From positions 1-64,000 of the forward strand of contig DLFD01000059.1 in assembly GCA_002482005.1 (NCBI GenBank): a stretch of DNA of 64,000 nt, given 5' to 3'. The position numbers and the translations under genes are program-made. This document shows, piece after piece, positions 8,731-17,396 of the stretch. This DNA is from Lachnospiraceae bacterium UBA7729 (lineage in GTDB: Bacteria; Bacillota; Clostridia; Lachnospirales; Lachnospiraceae). The notes below the pieces were generated by a model. It was not told the DNA's origin. It did not search any database and was given only the letters and a program-made list of their open reading frames with translations. The first letter of the stretch is position 1. Every line of letters starts with the position of its first letter.

Positions 8731-11268
8731 ATGAATGAAAAGCTCTACGATGCGATGGACTGGGCGCGGATCGAGGGTCTTGTCTATTCCGAGGAGGATG
8801 ATCCGCATAGTTTTCTCGGAGCGACGAAGACCGATGACGGTATCCTGGTCCAGACATACATTCCTGCTGCAAAGTCTGTTACGGTCAGGCTGACTGAGTC
8901 CGGTGACGAGTACCCGATGGAGATGGAGGATGAATCCGGATTCTTCGCTGCGTATCTGCCGGGCAGGAAGGTCCCTGACTATAAGCTGGATGTAGAGCAT
9001 GGGGACGGGACGCGCGAGACGCTCATCGACCCATATAATTTTGATCCTCAGATCCCTCAGGGGGTCCTGAAGAAGTTTGCTGTCGGCGACTGCTGGGACC
9101 TGTATGACTACATGGGGGCCCACAGAATGACTGTGAACGGCGTCGATGGCGTGTATTTTGCGGTGTGGGCCCCGCATGCGGTCCGTGTATCTGTGGTCGG
9201 CGATTTCGACCACTGGGATGGAAGATGCCTCCCGATGAGAAGGCTGAAGGATTATGGCATCTTCGAGCTGTTTGTCCCGGGACTGAAAACAGGCGTGATC
9301 TATAAATATGAGGTGAAGGCGAAGCATGGTCTGACTTTCCTGAAGAGCGATCCTTTCGAATTCCAGTCTGAAGTCAGGCCGGATACTGCTTCCGTCATCA
9401 AGGACCTTTCCGACTATGAGTGGAACGATTCGGCATTCATGAACGCCAGGGCGGCTTCTGATTCCAGAAAGGAACCGGTCTCCATCTACCAGGTGAACCT
9501 TGACACATTCAAAGTGCCTGAGGATGATGGCAAAGCTCCGGGGTACCGGGAGCTTGCGAAGGAAATTGCGGATTATGTCTCGAAGATGGGATACACTGCC
9601 ATCGAGCTCTTTCCGCTTCTGGAATATTCGGAAGATGAGACGCTCGGCATAAGGCCGGAAGTCTTCTTTGCGCCGACCTCTCGCTACGGCAGCGCGGAAG
9701 ATTTCATGTACTTTATCGATACGCTGCATCAGAAAGGAATCGGCGTGATCATGGACTGGTCGCCGATCCATTTCGGAAGAGACCTGAACGGCCTCATCGG
9801 ATTCGACGGCACCAATCTCTATGAGTCCGAGGACCCAAGGCAGTCTAACTTTGCACCGGACGGCAGCCTTTATTTCAACCTCAAGAGTCCGCAGGTCAGA
9901 AATTACCTGATCGCGAGTGCGGTCTTCTGGCTGAAGGTCTATCACATCGATGGACTGCAGCTGGATGATCTGTCAAGGCTGCTCTATCTCGACTATGGCA
10001 AGAAGTACGGCGAGTGGGTCCCGAATATCTATGGCGGGAATGAGAATCTGGAGGCTGTTGATTTCCTGAAGACTCTCAGCACCGTCACGAAGAAGGAGTG
10101 CCCGGGGACCGTGATCTGTGCAAAGGATGCTTCCGACTGGGCCATGGAGACCGGACCGGTGCCGGAAGGCGGCCTTGGTCTTGACTATAAGTGGAACAAG
10201 GGATTCCGCGATGCACTGCTTGAGTATATCCAGCTGGACCCGATCTTTCGCGGACCGCATCATTCCCAGCTGATCTTCAGCATGGTATACAACTACTGTG
10301 AACACTTTATGCTCACGCTGTCCTACGAGGATGTGACGGAGCCGTTCGGATCCATGTATTCGAAGGTCCCTGGCCGCAGGAAGAGCAAGTTTGCCAACCT
10401 GAGGGCAGTCTATGGATACATGTTCCTGCACCCGGGCAAGAAGCTTCTTGCCATGGGCAATGACATCGGACAGAAGATGCCCCTGTCCCCTGCAGCCGGT
10501 GTAGACTGGAGCGCCCTGGACCATGAGGAGAATGCTGCATTCCAGAATTACATGAGATCGCTGCTCATGTTCTACCGCAGGAATCCGGCTCTGTACCGTC
10601 TGGACTATGAGACGGAAGGATTTGAATGGATCAATAACATCTCTGCCAACGAGAACATGCTGGTCTTCCTGAGAAAGACCGGCAAAGAGGCTGAGACCCT
10701 CCTCTGCGTCGTGAACTTCTCAGCGCTGGCTTATCCGGACCACAAGATCGGGGTCCCGTTCAGAGGCAGGTACAAGGAGATCTTCAACTCTGATGCTGCG
10801 GAATTCGGCGGCGACGGTAATGTGAACAGGAGAGCAAAGTCCTCGAAGGAGGATGAGTGTGACGAGCTTCCGAATTCGATCCGGATCATGGTCCCTCCGA
10901 TGGGCATCGCCGTTTTCTCCTGCACGAGAGCTGAGAAGAAGGATTCGGGCAACGAGAAGGCAAGGGCAGCAGTGAAGAGAAAGTCTGCGGCAGGAAGAAG
11001 GACGTCACCGAAGGCAAAGATCTCCAAGACGGCATCGGAACTCTCAGCAGCAGAGGAAGATTCCCTTAAGATCCGTACGGCGGCGGAAGAAGAGACTGCA
11101 CTGAAGAAGAAAGCAGAAGATCCGGCGGGGAAGGCGAAGACGGCGGAAAAGGAAAAAACGGCAAAAACAGCAAAAACAGCAAAAAAGACGGAAAAAGCGG
11201 AAAAGCCGAGAAAGAAGACTCTGAAGGAAGAGCTTGAGGAAAAGGTCCGCGAGGAGGAACACAGATGA
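8731..11268 (+). CDS. GlgB-type branching-enzyme homologue with altered active site and Lys-rich tail
   Basis: An 845-residue GH13/CBM48 protein aligned throughout with bacterial 1,4-alpha-glucan branching enzymes: CBM48-like region about 130-225 (VYFAVWAPHAVRVSVVGDFD), then the barrel with region I MDWSPIHFGRD, NLEAVDFL, GGLGLDYKWNKGF and KFANLRAVYGYMF..PGKKLLAMG. Compared with E. coli GlgB, the nucleophile aspartate is kept (Asp412 in GLQLDD), but the invariant arginine two residues before it is Gln410, the acid/base glutamate of the AEES motif is Lys465 (ICAKDAS), and region IV SHDE reads SYED (Tyr532, Glu533). The protein is therefore probably not a normal branching enzyme. Residues from about 732 form a low-complexity Lys/Ala/Glu tail. 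It starts after a GGGAGGT site and overlaps luxS by 4 bases. A binding, scaffold or altered catalytic role is inference. Confidence 0.85.
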   Translation: MNEKLYDAMDWARIEGLVYSEEDDPHSFLGATKTDDGILVQTYIPAAKSVTVRLTESGDEYPMEMEDESGFFAAYLPGRKVPDYKLDVEHGDGTRETLIDPYNFDPQIPQGVLKKFAVGDCWDLYDYMGAHRMTVNGVDGVYFAVWAPHAVRVSVVGDFDHWDGRCLPMRRLKDYGIFELFVPGLKTGVIYKYEVKAKHGLTFLKSDPFEFQSEVRPDTASVIKDLSDYEWNDSAFMNARAASDSRKEPVSIYQVNLDTFKVPEDDGKAPGYRELAKEIADYVSKMGYTAIELFPLLEYSEDETLGIRPEVFFAPTSRYGSAEDFMYFIDTLHQKGIGVIMDWSPIHFGRDLNGLIGFDGTNLYESEDPRQSNFAPDGSLYFNLKSPQVRNYLIASAVFWLKVYHIDGLQLDDLSRLLYLDYGKKYGEWVPNIYGGNENLEAVDFLKTLSTVTKKECPGTVICAKDASDWAMETGPVPEGGLGLDYKWNKGFRDALLEYIQLDPIFRGPHHSQLIFSMVYNYCEHFMLTLSYEDVTEPFGSMYSKVPGRRKSKFANLRAVYGYMFLHPGKKLLAMGNDIGQKMPLSPAAGVDWSALDHEENAAFQNYMRSLLMFYRRNPALYRLDYETEGFEWINNISANENMLVFLRKTGKEAETLLCVVNFSALAYPDHKIGVPFRGRYKEIFNSDAAEFGGDGNVNRRAKSSKEDECDELPNSIRIMVPPMGIAVFSCTRAEKKDSGNEKARAAVKRKSAAGRRTSPKAKISKTASELSAAEEDSLKIRTAAEEETALKKKAEDPAGKAKTAEKEKTAKTAKTAKKTEKAEKPRKKTLKEELEEKVREEEHR

Positions 11269-11747
11269 GAAGGATCGCATCGTTCAGCGTTGACCATACA
11301 AGGCTGATGCCGGGCGTCTATCTGTCCAGACAGGACGGAGACATCATGACCTGGGACGTCCGCATGAAGCGGCCGAACCAGGGGGACTACCTGTCTAACG
11401 GCTCGATCCACACGATCGAGCATCTGTTTGCGACTTATGCACGGAACAGCAAGTACAAAGACGGGGTTATCTACATCGGACCCATGGGATGCCGCACCGG
11501 AATGTATTTCCTTTCCAGAGGACTTACGGATGCCGAGGTCCTCGACTGCATCCGTGAGTCCTACCGCTTCATGAAGGATTTCAGAGGCGAGGTCCCGGGA
11601 GCTAAGGTGGAGGAGTGCGGCAACTATCTTGACCACGACCTTGACCAGTGCAACAAGGATGCCGCGGAATATCTGAAGGTCCTTGAGAAGCTGACGCCGG
11701 AAGATATGAGATACAGGTACTTCCTGGATGTGGAAGACCCGGCCTGA
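11265..11747 (+). CDS. luxS: S-ribosylhomocysteine lyase
   Basis: LuxS cleaves S-ribosylhomocysteine to homocysteine and DPD, the precursor of autoinducer-2, in the activated methyl cycle. The 160-residue length is typical. The iron/zinc-binding HTIEH motif is at residues 49-53, the cysteine ligand lies in ECGNYLDHD near residue 121, and the family segments MTWDVRMKRPN and IGPMGCRTGMYF are intact. Its ATG overlaps the stop of the upstream branching-enzyme homologue (ATGA), so the two are translationally coupled. A terminator follows. Confidence 0.97.
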   Translation: MRRIASFSVDHTRLMPGVYLSRQDGDIMTWDVRMKRPNQGDYLSNGSIHTIEHLFATYARNSKYKDGVIYIGPMGCRTGMYFLSRGLTDAEVLDCIRESYRFMKDFRGEVPGAKVEECGNYLDHDLDQCNKDAAEYLKVLEKLTPEDMRYRYFLDVEDPA

Positions 11748-11779
11748 GCGATAAACTGCATAGACAGGACAGAAGGCAA

Positions 11780-11811
11780 AGGAGCCCGGCATCTGCCAGG
11801 CTCCTTTTTCG
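11780..11811 (+). terminator. terminator after luxS
   Basis: AGGAGCC and GGCTCCT with an inner GGCA/TGCC extension form a strong hairpin followed by TTTTT. Confidence 0.92.
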
Positions 11812-11968
11812 ATCATCAGTATGCAGGAAGGACACGATGGAAAAGCGATGAATATACTGAAAAATTGTTTGATAAACAGAAAGACTATGTGAAATAATGC
11901 CAGTAAAAGATGTATAATCAAGATAGCATGAGAGACATCTTTCAGGAACTCATGATCTGTGGCAGAGG

Positions 11969-12613
11969 TTATTCAGAGGATTTTGCTTCATCCAGGTAGC
12001 TGTATAGCGTGTACTTGGAGATGCCGAATACCTGGCAGACTTTAGGGCCGGACTTGGTGATCAGGAAGGCTCCGCTGTCGTTCAGAAACTTGATGGCGCG
12101 GATCTTCTCGTTCTTGTCCATGAGAGCCGCAGGCTTTCCAACGAGGCGGATGCTCTGCTGGATCAGGGTGTCGAGCAGGTCGGACACATTGGTCGTGATC
12201 TCAGTGGGCTCGGATTCCTTGTCCGTATTGGAATTGAAAGAATGAAGGGCATTCTCCGCAGCGATGGTCAGGGAGATATCGGTGTTGATCCCGAGGATCC
12301 CGACCAGTTTCCCTTCATCATCGCGGATGTAAAGGCTGGTGGACTTGAGGATCTTGCCGTCACGGGTCCTTGTCAGGTAGGCAAGGCGGTCTTCATGACG
12401 GACTGCAGGTTCTTCCATCGCTTCAGCGGCGATGACGGATGACCCGTCGCCGACCTTGCGCCCGGAGATCCGGCCATTCTCGATGGCGATGATGGTGTGG
12501 CCCGGATCGCCGCCTGTCAGGTCGTGAAGAACGACTTCGCACATGGAACCATACTGCATGGCCAGTGCCTTCACAAGACGCTTCCAGTTATCAAAGTTAT
12601 AGGGTCTGCTCAT
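11969..12613 (-). CDS. YheO/DauR-like PAS-HTH transcriptional regulator
   Basis: The product has an N-terminal YheO-like PAS domain (MQYGSMCEVVLHDLTGGDPG, then LKSTSLYIRDDEGKLVGILGINTDI) and a C-terminal DauR-type helix-turn-helix region ending GPKVCQVFGISKYTLYSYLDEA. Members of this family regulate amino acid and purine-derived catabolic genes and probably sense a small ligand. The start is taken as the ATG at 12613, with AGAGGA 8 bases upstream; an in-frame extension to 12679 has no ribosome site. It is divergent from ssnA, which suggests it controls the ssnA-ygfK catabolic region; the ligand is unknown. The 157 bases between the luxS terminator and this gene's stop hold no clear gene. Confidence 0.88.
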   Translation of the reverse strand: MSRPYNFDNWKRLVKALAMQYGSMCEVVLHDLTGGDPGHTIIAIENGRISGRKVGDGSSVIAAEAMEEPAVRHEDRLAYLTRTRDGKILKSTSLYIRDDEGKLVGILGINTDISLTIAAENALHSFNSNTDKESEPTEITTNVSDLLDTLIQQSIRLVGKPAALMDKNEKIRAIKFLNDSGAFLITKSGPKVCQVFGISKYTLYSYLDEAKSSE

Positions 12614-12716
12614 AGGTTTCATCCTCTCTGAAAATGTTTCTGCAACACACATTTTAAGGCAGGAAAACGGATTTTTCAACGAAGAATGAATAAGACCGAA
12701 GAAGGAGGGTTTCTAT

Positions 12717-14078
12717 ATGCTGATCGTAAAAAACGGACGTGTGATCACCAGGGATGCTGAGAATCCATTCTTTCAGGATGGAGCTGTCGTAATCGACGGT
12801 GAGAAGATCCTGGAGGTGGGCGAGCGCGAAGCGCTGGAGAAGAAGTACCCGCAGGCAGAGGTCATAGACGCCCATGGCGGGCTGATCATGCCGGGACTCA
12901 TCAATGCCCATACGCATATCTATTCCGGGCTTGCAAGAGGGCTTTCCATCAAGGGCTTTGATCCGCACAATTTCTATGAGATCCTTGACGGCGAGTGGTG
13001 GGCGATCGACCGGAAGCTGGACCTTAATGGAACGAGGGCAAGCGCCTATGCGACCATCCTCGAGTGCATCCGCGATGGTGTGACGACGATCTTTGACCAT
13101 CACGCTTCCTTCTGCGAGATCCCGGGCAGCCTGTTTGCCATCAAGGATGTCGCACAGGAGATGGGCATGAGGGCATGCCTCTGCTATGAAGTATCCGAGC
13201 GTGACGGGATGGAGAAGTGCGACCAGTCCATCAGGGAGAATGCGGATTTCATCACCTGGTGCCAGAAAGAGGACTCCGATATGATCAAGGCTATGTTCGG
13301 AGGACATGCCCTGTTCACCATCTCCGACAGGACCTTCCAGAAGATGGTCGAGGCCAATGACGGACGGACCGGTTTCCATATCCATGTGGCCGAGGGAATG
13401 AACGACGTATGGGACAGCCTGCAGAACTATGGATGCCCGCCGGTCGAGAGACTGCTGCAGAATGGGATCCTGGGTCCGAAGACCCTGCTTGGCCACTGCA
13501 TCCATCTGTCTGCACGTGAGATGGATATGATCAGGGAAACGGGGACCATGGTCGTCAATAACCCGGAGTCCAACATGGGCAATGCGGTCGGCTGCGCACC
13601 GGTCCTCCAGATGATGGAGAAGGGCATCACGGTGGGCATGGGCACTGACGCCTACACGCATGATATGCTGGAATCCCTGAAAGTCTTCCTGATCATCCAG
13701 AGACACAACGCCCAGATGCCGAATGTCGCATGGGGCGAGGATGTGAAGATGCTGTTCGAGAACAACAGAGCCATCGCGGCGAAATACTTCAGCAAGCCGC
13801 TTGGTATCCTGAGGAAAGACGCCGCCGCAGACGTGATCGTGATGGACTATGATCCATTTACCCCGATCTCGGACCAGAATATCGACGGACACCTGATCTT
13901 CGGGATCCAGGGACATAACACAAGGACCACGATCATCAACGGAAAAGTTCTCTACAAAGACCGCGAGTTTGTCGGGATCGATGAGGAGAAGATCAACGCA
14001 TTCTGCATGGAGCAGGCCTGCAGGCTTTGGAACGGCCTGAACGGAACCGGACTGAAAGCGGCGGCGTACCTGAGATAA
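12717..14078 (+). CDS. ssnA: SsnA-type aminohydrolase
   Basis: A 453-residue amidohydrolase-superfamily protein of the SsnA group, found beside ygfK and xanthine dehydrogenases in E. coli and many clostridia. Metal-binding features are NAHTHIYSGLARG (HxH near residue 65), the later histidines in FHIHVAEG and LLGHCIHLS, and the aspartate in MGTDAYTHDM. Related enzymes deaminate guanine-like or other cyclic substrates; here the cluster points to a hydrolytic step in purine or uric-acid ring degradation. An AAGGAGGG site precedes the ATG. ygfK follows after 12 bases. The exact substrate has to be inferred from context. Confidence 0.92.
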   Translation: MLIVKNGRVITRDAENPFFQDGAVVIDGEKILEVGEREALEKKYPQAEVIDAHGGLIMPGLINAHTHIYSGLARGLSIKGFDPHNFYEILDGEWWAIDRKLDLNGTRASAYATILECIRDGVTTIFDHHASFCEIPGSLFAIKDVAQEMGMRACLCYEVSERDGMEKCDQSIRENADFITWCQKEDSDMIKAMFGGHALFTISDRTFQKMVEANDGRTGFHIHVAEGMNDVWDSLQNYGCPPVERLLQNGILGPKTLLGHCIHLSAREMDMIRETGTMVVNNPESNMGNAVGCAPVLQMMEKGITVGMGTDAYTHDMLESLKVFLIIQRHNAQMPNVAWGEDVKMLFENNRAIAAKYFSKPLGILRKDAAADVIVMDYDPFTPISDQNIDGHLIFGIQGHNTRTTIINGKVLYKDREFVGIDEEKINAFCMEQACRLWNGLNGTGLKAAAYLR

Positions 14079-14090
14079 GGAGGAAGTGCT

Positions 14091-17000
14091 ATGAGTGATA
14101 TCATGAGACCGATCCCATACAAGGAGCTTCTGGAATGGGTCCTGTCGGAATATAAGAGCAGCAGGAGCGTTTTCGGCGTCCGTAAGATCGTCAGACGCGC
14201 GGAAGGCAGGAGTTTCCCGATCTTTGACGGGGAGATCGATACGGTCTACGGGCCGGCGGCCGGGCCGAACACCCAGCTTGCCCAGAACCTGATCGCCGCT
14301 TATGCAGCGGGTTCTTCCTGGTTCGAGCTCAAGACCGTCCAGAAGATGGATGGCCGGGACCTTGCGGCCTGTGTTCCCAAGCCATGCATTGACATGAGGG
14401 ATGAGGGCTATAACTGTGAATGGTCCACGGAGCTGACGGTAGAGGAAGCGCTTCACGAGTACATCAAAGCCTGGTTCATCGTCCATATCATGGCCCATGA
14501 GTTTGACCTGGGCAATCCGGACCATGTAGTCTTCAACATGTCAGTCGGATATGACCTGGATGGCATAAAGCAGCCGAAAGTCGACCGCTTTATCGAGACC
14601 ATGAAGGATGCGAAGGATGATCCGGTCTTTCAGGAATGCCTGAAGGTTTCCGAAGAAGCAGTCCGCAGCAAGCTGCTGAAGCACACGACTCTTAAGGACG
14701 TGCGCTCGGTCCCGGCCCGGATCTCAAACTCCGTCACCGAGTCGACGCTTCACGGATGTCCTCCGGCCGAGATCGAGGCGATCGCTTCCTACATGCTGAA
14801 TGAGAAGCACCTGAATACCTTTGTCAAGTGCAATCCGACGCTTCTGGGATACGATTTTGCCAGAAAGACCCTGGACAGCCTCGGGTTCTCGTACATCGCA
14901 TTTGACGACCATCACTTCACGACCGACCTGCAGTGGAAGGATGCCGTACCGATGCTGAGAAGGCTTCAGGACGAGGCGGACAGGCTCGGACTGTCCTTCG
15001 GCGTCAAGCTGACCAACACTTTCCCGGTCGACGTCAGGGCGCATGAACTTCCTTCCGAGGAGATGTACATGTCCGGACGTTCTCTGTTCCCGCTTACGAT
15101 CGAACTGGTGCGCAGGCTTTCGGCTGAGTTTTCCGGCAGGCTGCGCATCTCCTACTGCGGAGGCGCAGACTTCTTCAATATCCACGATCTGGCTGCGGCA
15201 GGTGTCTGGCCGGTGACCGTCGCTTCGACGATCCTGAAGCCGGGCGGATACGAGAGACTGTCACAGCTGCAGGATGTCCTTGCGTATATTCCTGGGAAGA
15301 AGTTTGAGAAGATCGATGTCGCTGCCGTAGGAAAGATCGCAGAGAAGGCTTTGGGTGATGCAAGATACAGAAAACCGGTCAAGCCGCTGCCTTCGAGAAA
15401 GGATGAGGCTCCGCTTCCGCTTATGGACTGCTTCCACGCTCCGTGCAGGACTTCCTGCCCGATCCACCAGGATATCCCGGCATATCTCCGGGCGATGGGG
15501 GAAGGGAGAACACTGGACGCATTCAATATCATTACGGAACGGAACCCGCTCCCGTTTATCACCGGAACGATCTGTCCGCATACCTGTGTCGACCGCTGCA
15601 TGAGGAACCATTATGAGGAAGGCGTTCATATCCGTGACGTGAAGCTGCAGGCGGCAAAGGAAGGGTTCATGGAATACATGACGACCCCGAGGAAGGCCGC
15701 AGAGAAGGTCCCGGGAAAGAAGGTCGCAGTTATCGGCGGAGGGCCGGCAGGCCTTTCGGCAGCCTTCTTCCTGACGAGAGCAGGGGTGGAGACTACTATC
15801 TTTGAAAAACAGAATGAACTCGGCGGAGTCGTGAAACACGCGATCCCGCATTTCCGTATTGACGACAGGCGGATCGACAATGACATCAAGCTCTGCCTGA
15901 GATATGGCGCGAAGGCTGTGACCGGACGTGAGATCAAGGATGTCGGAGCGCTGAAGAAGGAAGGGTTCACTGACTTCATCCTTGCGGTAGGCGCGTGGAA
16001 GAGCGGAAGAGCTGCACTGAAATACGGTCAGGCTATGGATGCGCTTGATTTCCTGACCCATGTGAAGTACGGCCAGGATTCCCTGAACCTCGGCTCCGAT
16101 GTCGTCGTCATCGGCGGCGGCAACACAGCTATGGATGTCGCACGTGCGGCGGTCCGCCAGAGGGGCGTCAGGACGGTGCGGCTGGTCTACAGAAGGACCA
16201 GAAGATATATGCCGGCGGACGAGGAAGAGCTGAACATGGCCCTGGAAGACGGAGTCATCTTCGAAGAGCTCCTGGCGCCGGTCGGACTGAAGGACGGAAA
16301 GCTCGAGTGCTCCGTCATGAAACTCGGAGAGCCGGACGAGAGCGGAAGGAGAAGCCCGGTCGATACCGGAGAGATGAAGACCATAAGCGCTGACACAGTC
16401 ATAACCGCGGTCGGCGAGCGCATCGATGGAAGTCTGTATGAGCTTCTCGGGACCAGACTGGATGAGAAGGGCCGTCCGGTCACTGACGAGGATGGGAAGA
16501 CATCGCTTGACCATATCTATGCGGTCGGCGACGGAAGACGCGGACCGGCAACGGTCGTCAAGGCGATCGCAGATGCTGCGGCGGCTGCGAAGGCGATCGC
16601 GGGGATCAGCTTCGACAAGTATCTTGAGGAGAATGCGGGAGCCGATCCGAAGAAAGTGCTGGCGAAGAAGGGAACCCTCACTAAGGACCTGGCCGAGCAG
16701 CCGGACCCGAGATGTCTCGGGTGTGCAACTCTCTGCGAGGTCTGCACGGATGTCTGTCCGAACAGGGCGAATGTGGCGATCACTGTGCCTGGTCTGAAGA
16801 TGCCGCAGATCCTTCACATAGACGGAATGTGCAACGAATGCGGCAACTGTGCTTGCTTCTGCCCGTATACCGGAAGACCTTACAAGGACAAGCTCACCCT
16901 GTTCTGGTCGAAGGAAGATATGGAGAATTCTGAGAATCAGGGCTTCCTGGTCCTCTCCGGAACGAAAGTACGCCTGCGCTTTGCAGGAAAGGTAACAGAA

Positions 17001-17105
17001 GTCGATGCGGCGGATGAGAAGTCAGGTCTGTACGAACCGCTCAGGAAGTTCATCCTGGCGGTGATCACGGACTATGGATGGCTGACTGCGCCGACAGAAG
17101 GATAA
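14091..17105 (+). CDS. ygfK: YgfK-type multidomain iron-sulfur/flavin oxidoreductase
   Basis: This 1004-residue protein matches YgfK (often annotated putative selenate reductase subunit). Order: an N-terminal dihydroorotate-dehydrogenase-like domain (about 1-435, with ISNSVTESTLHGCPPAE and GVKLTNTFPV), a GltD-like cysteine-rich linker (CHAPCRTSCPIHQDIPAYLR from about 446; CPHTCVDRC), two Rossmann motifs (VIGGGPAGLSAAFF near 548; VVIGGGNTAMDVARAA near 673), and a C-terminal ferredoxin-like part (CLGCATLCEVCTDVCPN near 874; CNECGNCACFCPYTG near 913). The whole suggests NAD(P)H-linked electron transfer to a flavin-bound substrate. In gut anaerobes the gene accompanies uric-acid/purine degradation genes. 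It is tightly spaced after ssnA. Confidence 0.93.
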   Translation: MSDIMRPIPYKELLEWVLSEYKSSRSVFGVRKIVRRAEGRSFPIFDGEIDTVYGPAAGPNTQLAQNLIAAYAAGSSWFELKTVQKMDGRDLAACVPKPCIDMRDEGYNCEWSTELTVEEALHEYIKAWFIVHIMAHEFDLGNPDHVVFNMSVGYDLDGIKQPKVDRFIETMKDAKDDPVFQECLKVSEEAVRSKLLKHTTLKDVRSVPARISNSVTESTLHGCPPAEIEAIASYMLNEKHLNTFVKCNPTLLGYDFARKTLDSLGFSYIAFDDHHFTTDLQWKDAVPMLRRLQDEADRLGLSFGVKLTNTFPVDVRAHELPSEEMYMSGRSLFPLTIELVRRLSAEFSGRLRISYCGGADFFNIHDLAAAGVWPVTVASTILKPGGYERLSQLQDVLAYIPGKKFEKIDVAAVGKIAEKALGDARYRKPVKPLPSRKDEAPLPLMDCFHAPCRTSCPIHQDIPAYLRAMGEGRTLDAFNIITERNPLPFITGTICPHTCVDRCMRNHYEEGVHIRDVKLQAAKEGFMEYMTTPRKAAEKVPGKKVAVIGGGPAGLSAAFFLTRAGVETTIFEKQNELGGVVKHAIPHFRIDDRRIDNDIKLCLRYGAKAVTGREIKDVGALKKEGFTDFILAVGAWKSGRAALKYGQAMDALDFLTHVKYGQDSLNLGSDVVVIGGGNTAMDVARAAVRQRGVRTVRLVYRRTRRYMPADEEELNMALEDGVIFEELLAPVGLKDGKLECSVMKLGEPDESGRRSPVDTGEMKTISADTVITAVGERIDGSLYELLGTRLDEKGRPVTDEDGKTSLDHIYAVGDGRRGPATVVKAIADAAAAAKAIAGISFDKYLEENAGADPKKVLAKKGTLTKDLAEQPDPRCLGCATLCEVCTDVCPNRANVAITVPGLKMPQILHIDGMCNECGNCACFCPYTGRPYKDKLTLFWSKEDMENSENQGFLVLSGTKVRLRFAGKVTEVDAADEKSGLYEPLRKFILAVITDYGWLTAPTEG

Positions 17106-17112
17106 TAGATAT

Positions 17113-17331
17113 ATCGTATGATGCTAGGGTCAAAAGGTCATAATCCGCGTCGTGCTTGCACGTAAGCGGTTATGACCTTGGGACCCGCATGACACCGAGC
17201 ATGTAGGAATTTGCGTATGCAAATTCCGGGAATGCGAGGTGGCATAGGATTGCGAGAGTTGCGAAGCAACGAAGCAATCCGCATCAACAGTTGGGGTCAA
17301 AAGGTACTTTTGACCCCAACATCATCGTATG
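17113..17331. mobile_element. MITE-like hairpin element with terminal inverted repeats and candidate target duplication
   Basis: The element fills most of the ygfK/xdh intergenic space. Its ends carry 16-bp inverted repeats with two mismatches (ATGCTAGGGTCAAAAG at 17121-17136 and CTTTTGACCCCAACAT at 17307-17322). It is flanked by an 8-bp direct repeat ATCGTATG (17113-17120 and 17324-17331), as expected of a target-site duplication. Inside are several hairpins: 17136-17177 (GGTCATAA..TTATGACC with an inner CGTGC/GCACG), 17206-17227 (GGAATTTGC/GCAAATTCC), a nested GGATTGC/GCAATCC, and a perfect 14-bp stem at 17290-17320. It has no coding capacity. The mobile interpretation is inference. Confidence 0.65.
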
Positions 17332-17366
17332 CTGGCACAGGAATCTGGAAGAAGGTCCTGTGCCGG
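17332..17366 (+). promoter_or_regulatory. leader hairpin before xanthine dehydrogenase gene
   Basis: GGCACAGGA and TCCTGTGCC form a 9-bp stem with a 13-base loop, followed by ACTTTCATGATTTTT. It directly precedes the gene's ribosome site and resembles an attenuator or weak terminator. Function is not established. Confidence 0.45.
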
Positions 17367-17396
17367 CACTTTCATGATTTTTAAAGGGATCCTGGT

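Noticed and set aside
12654..14525. 623-residue antisense open frame over ssnA and ygfK
   Set aside because: Same reasoning; spans two well-recognised genes and an intergenic region, and has no ribosome site.
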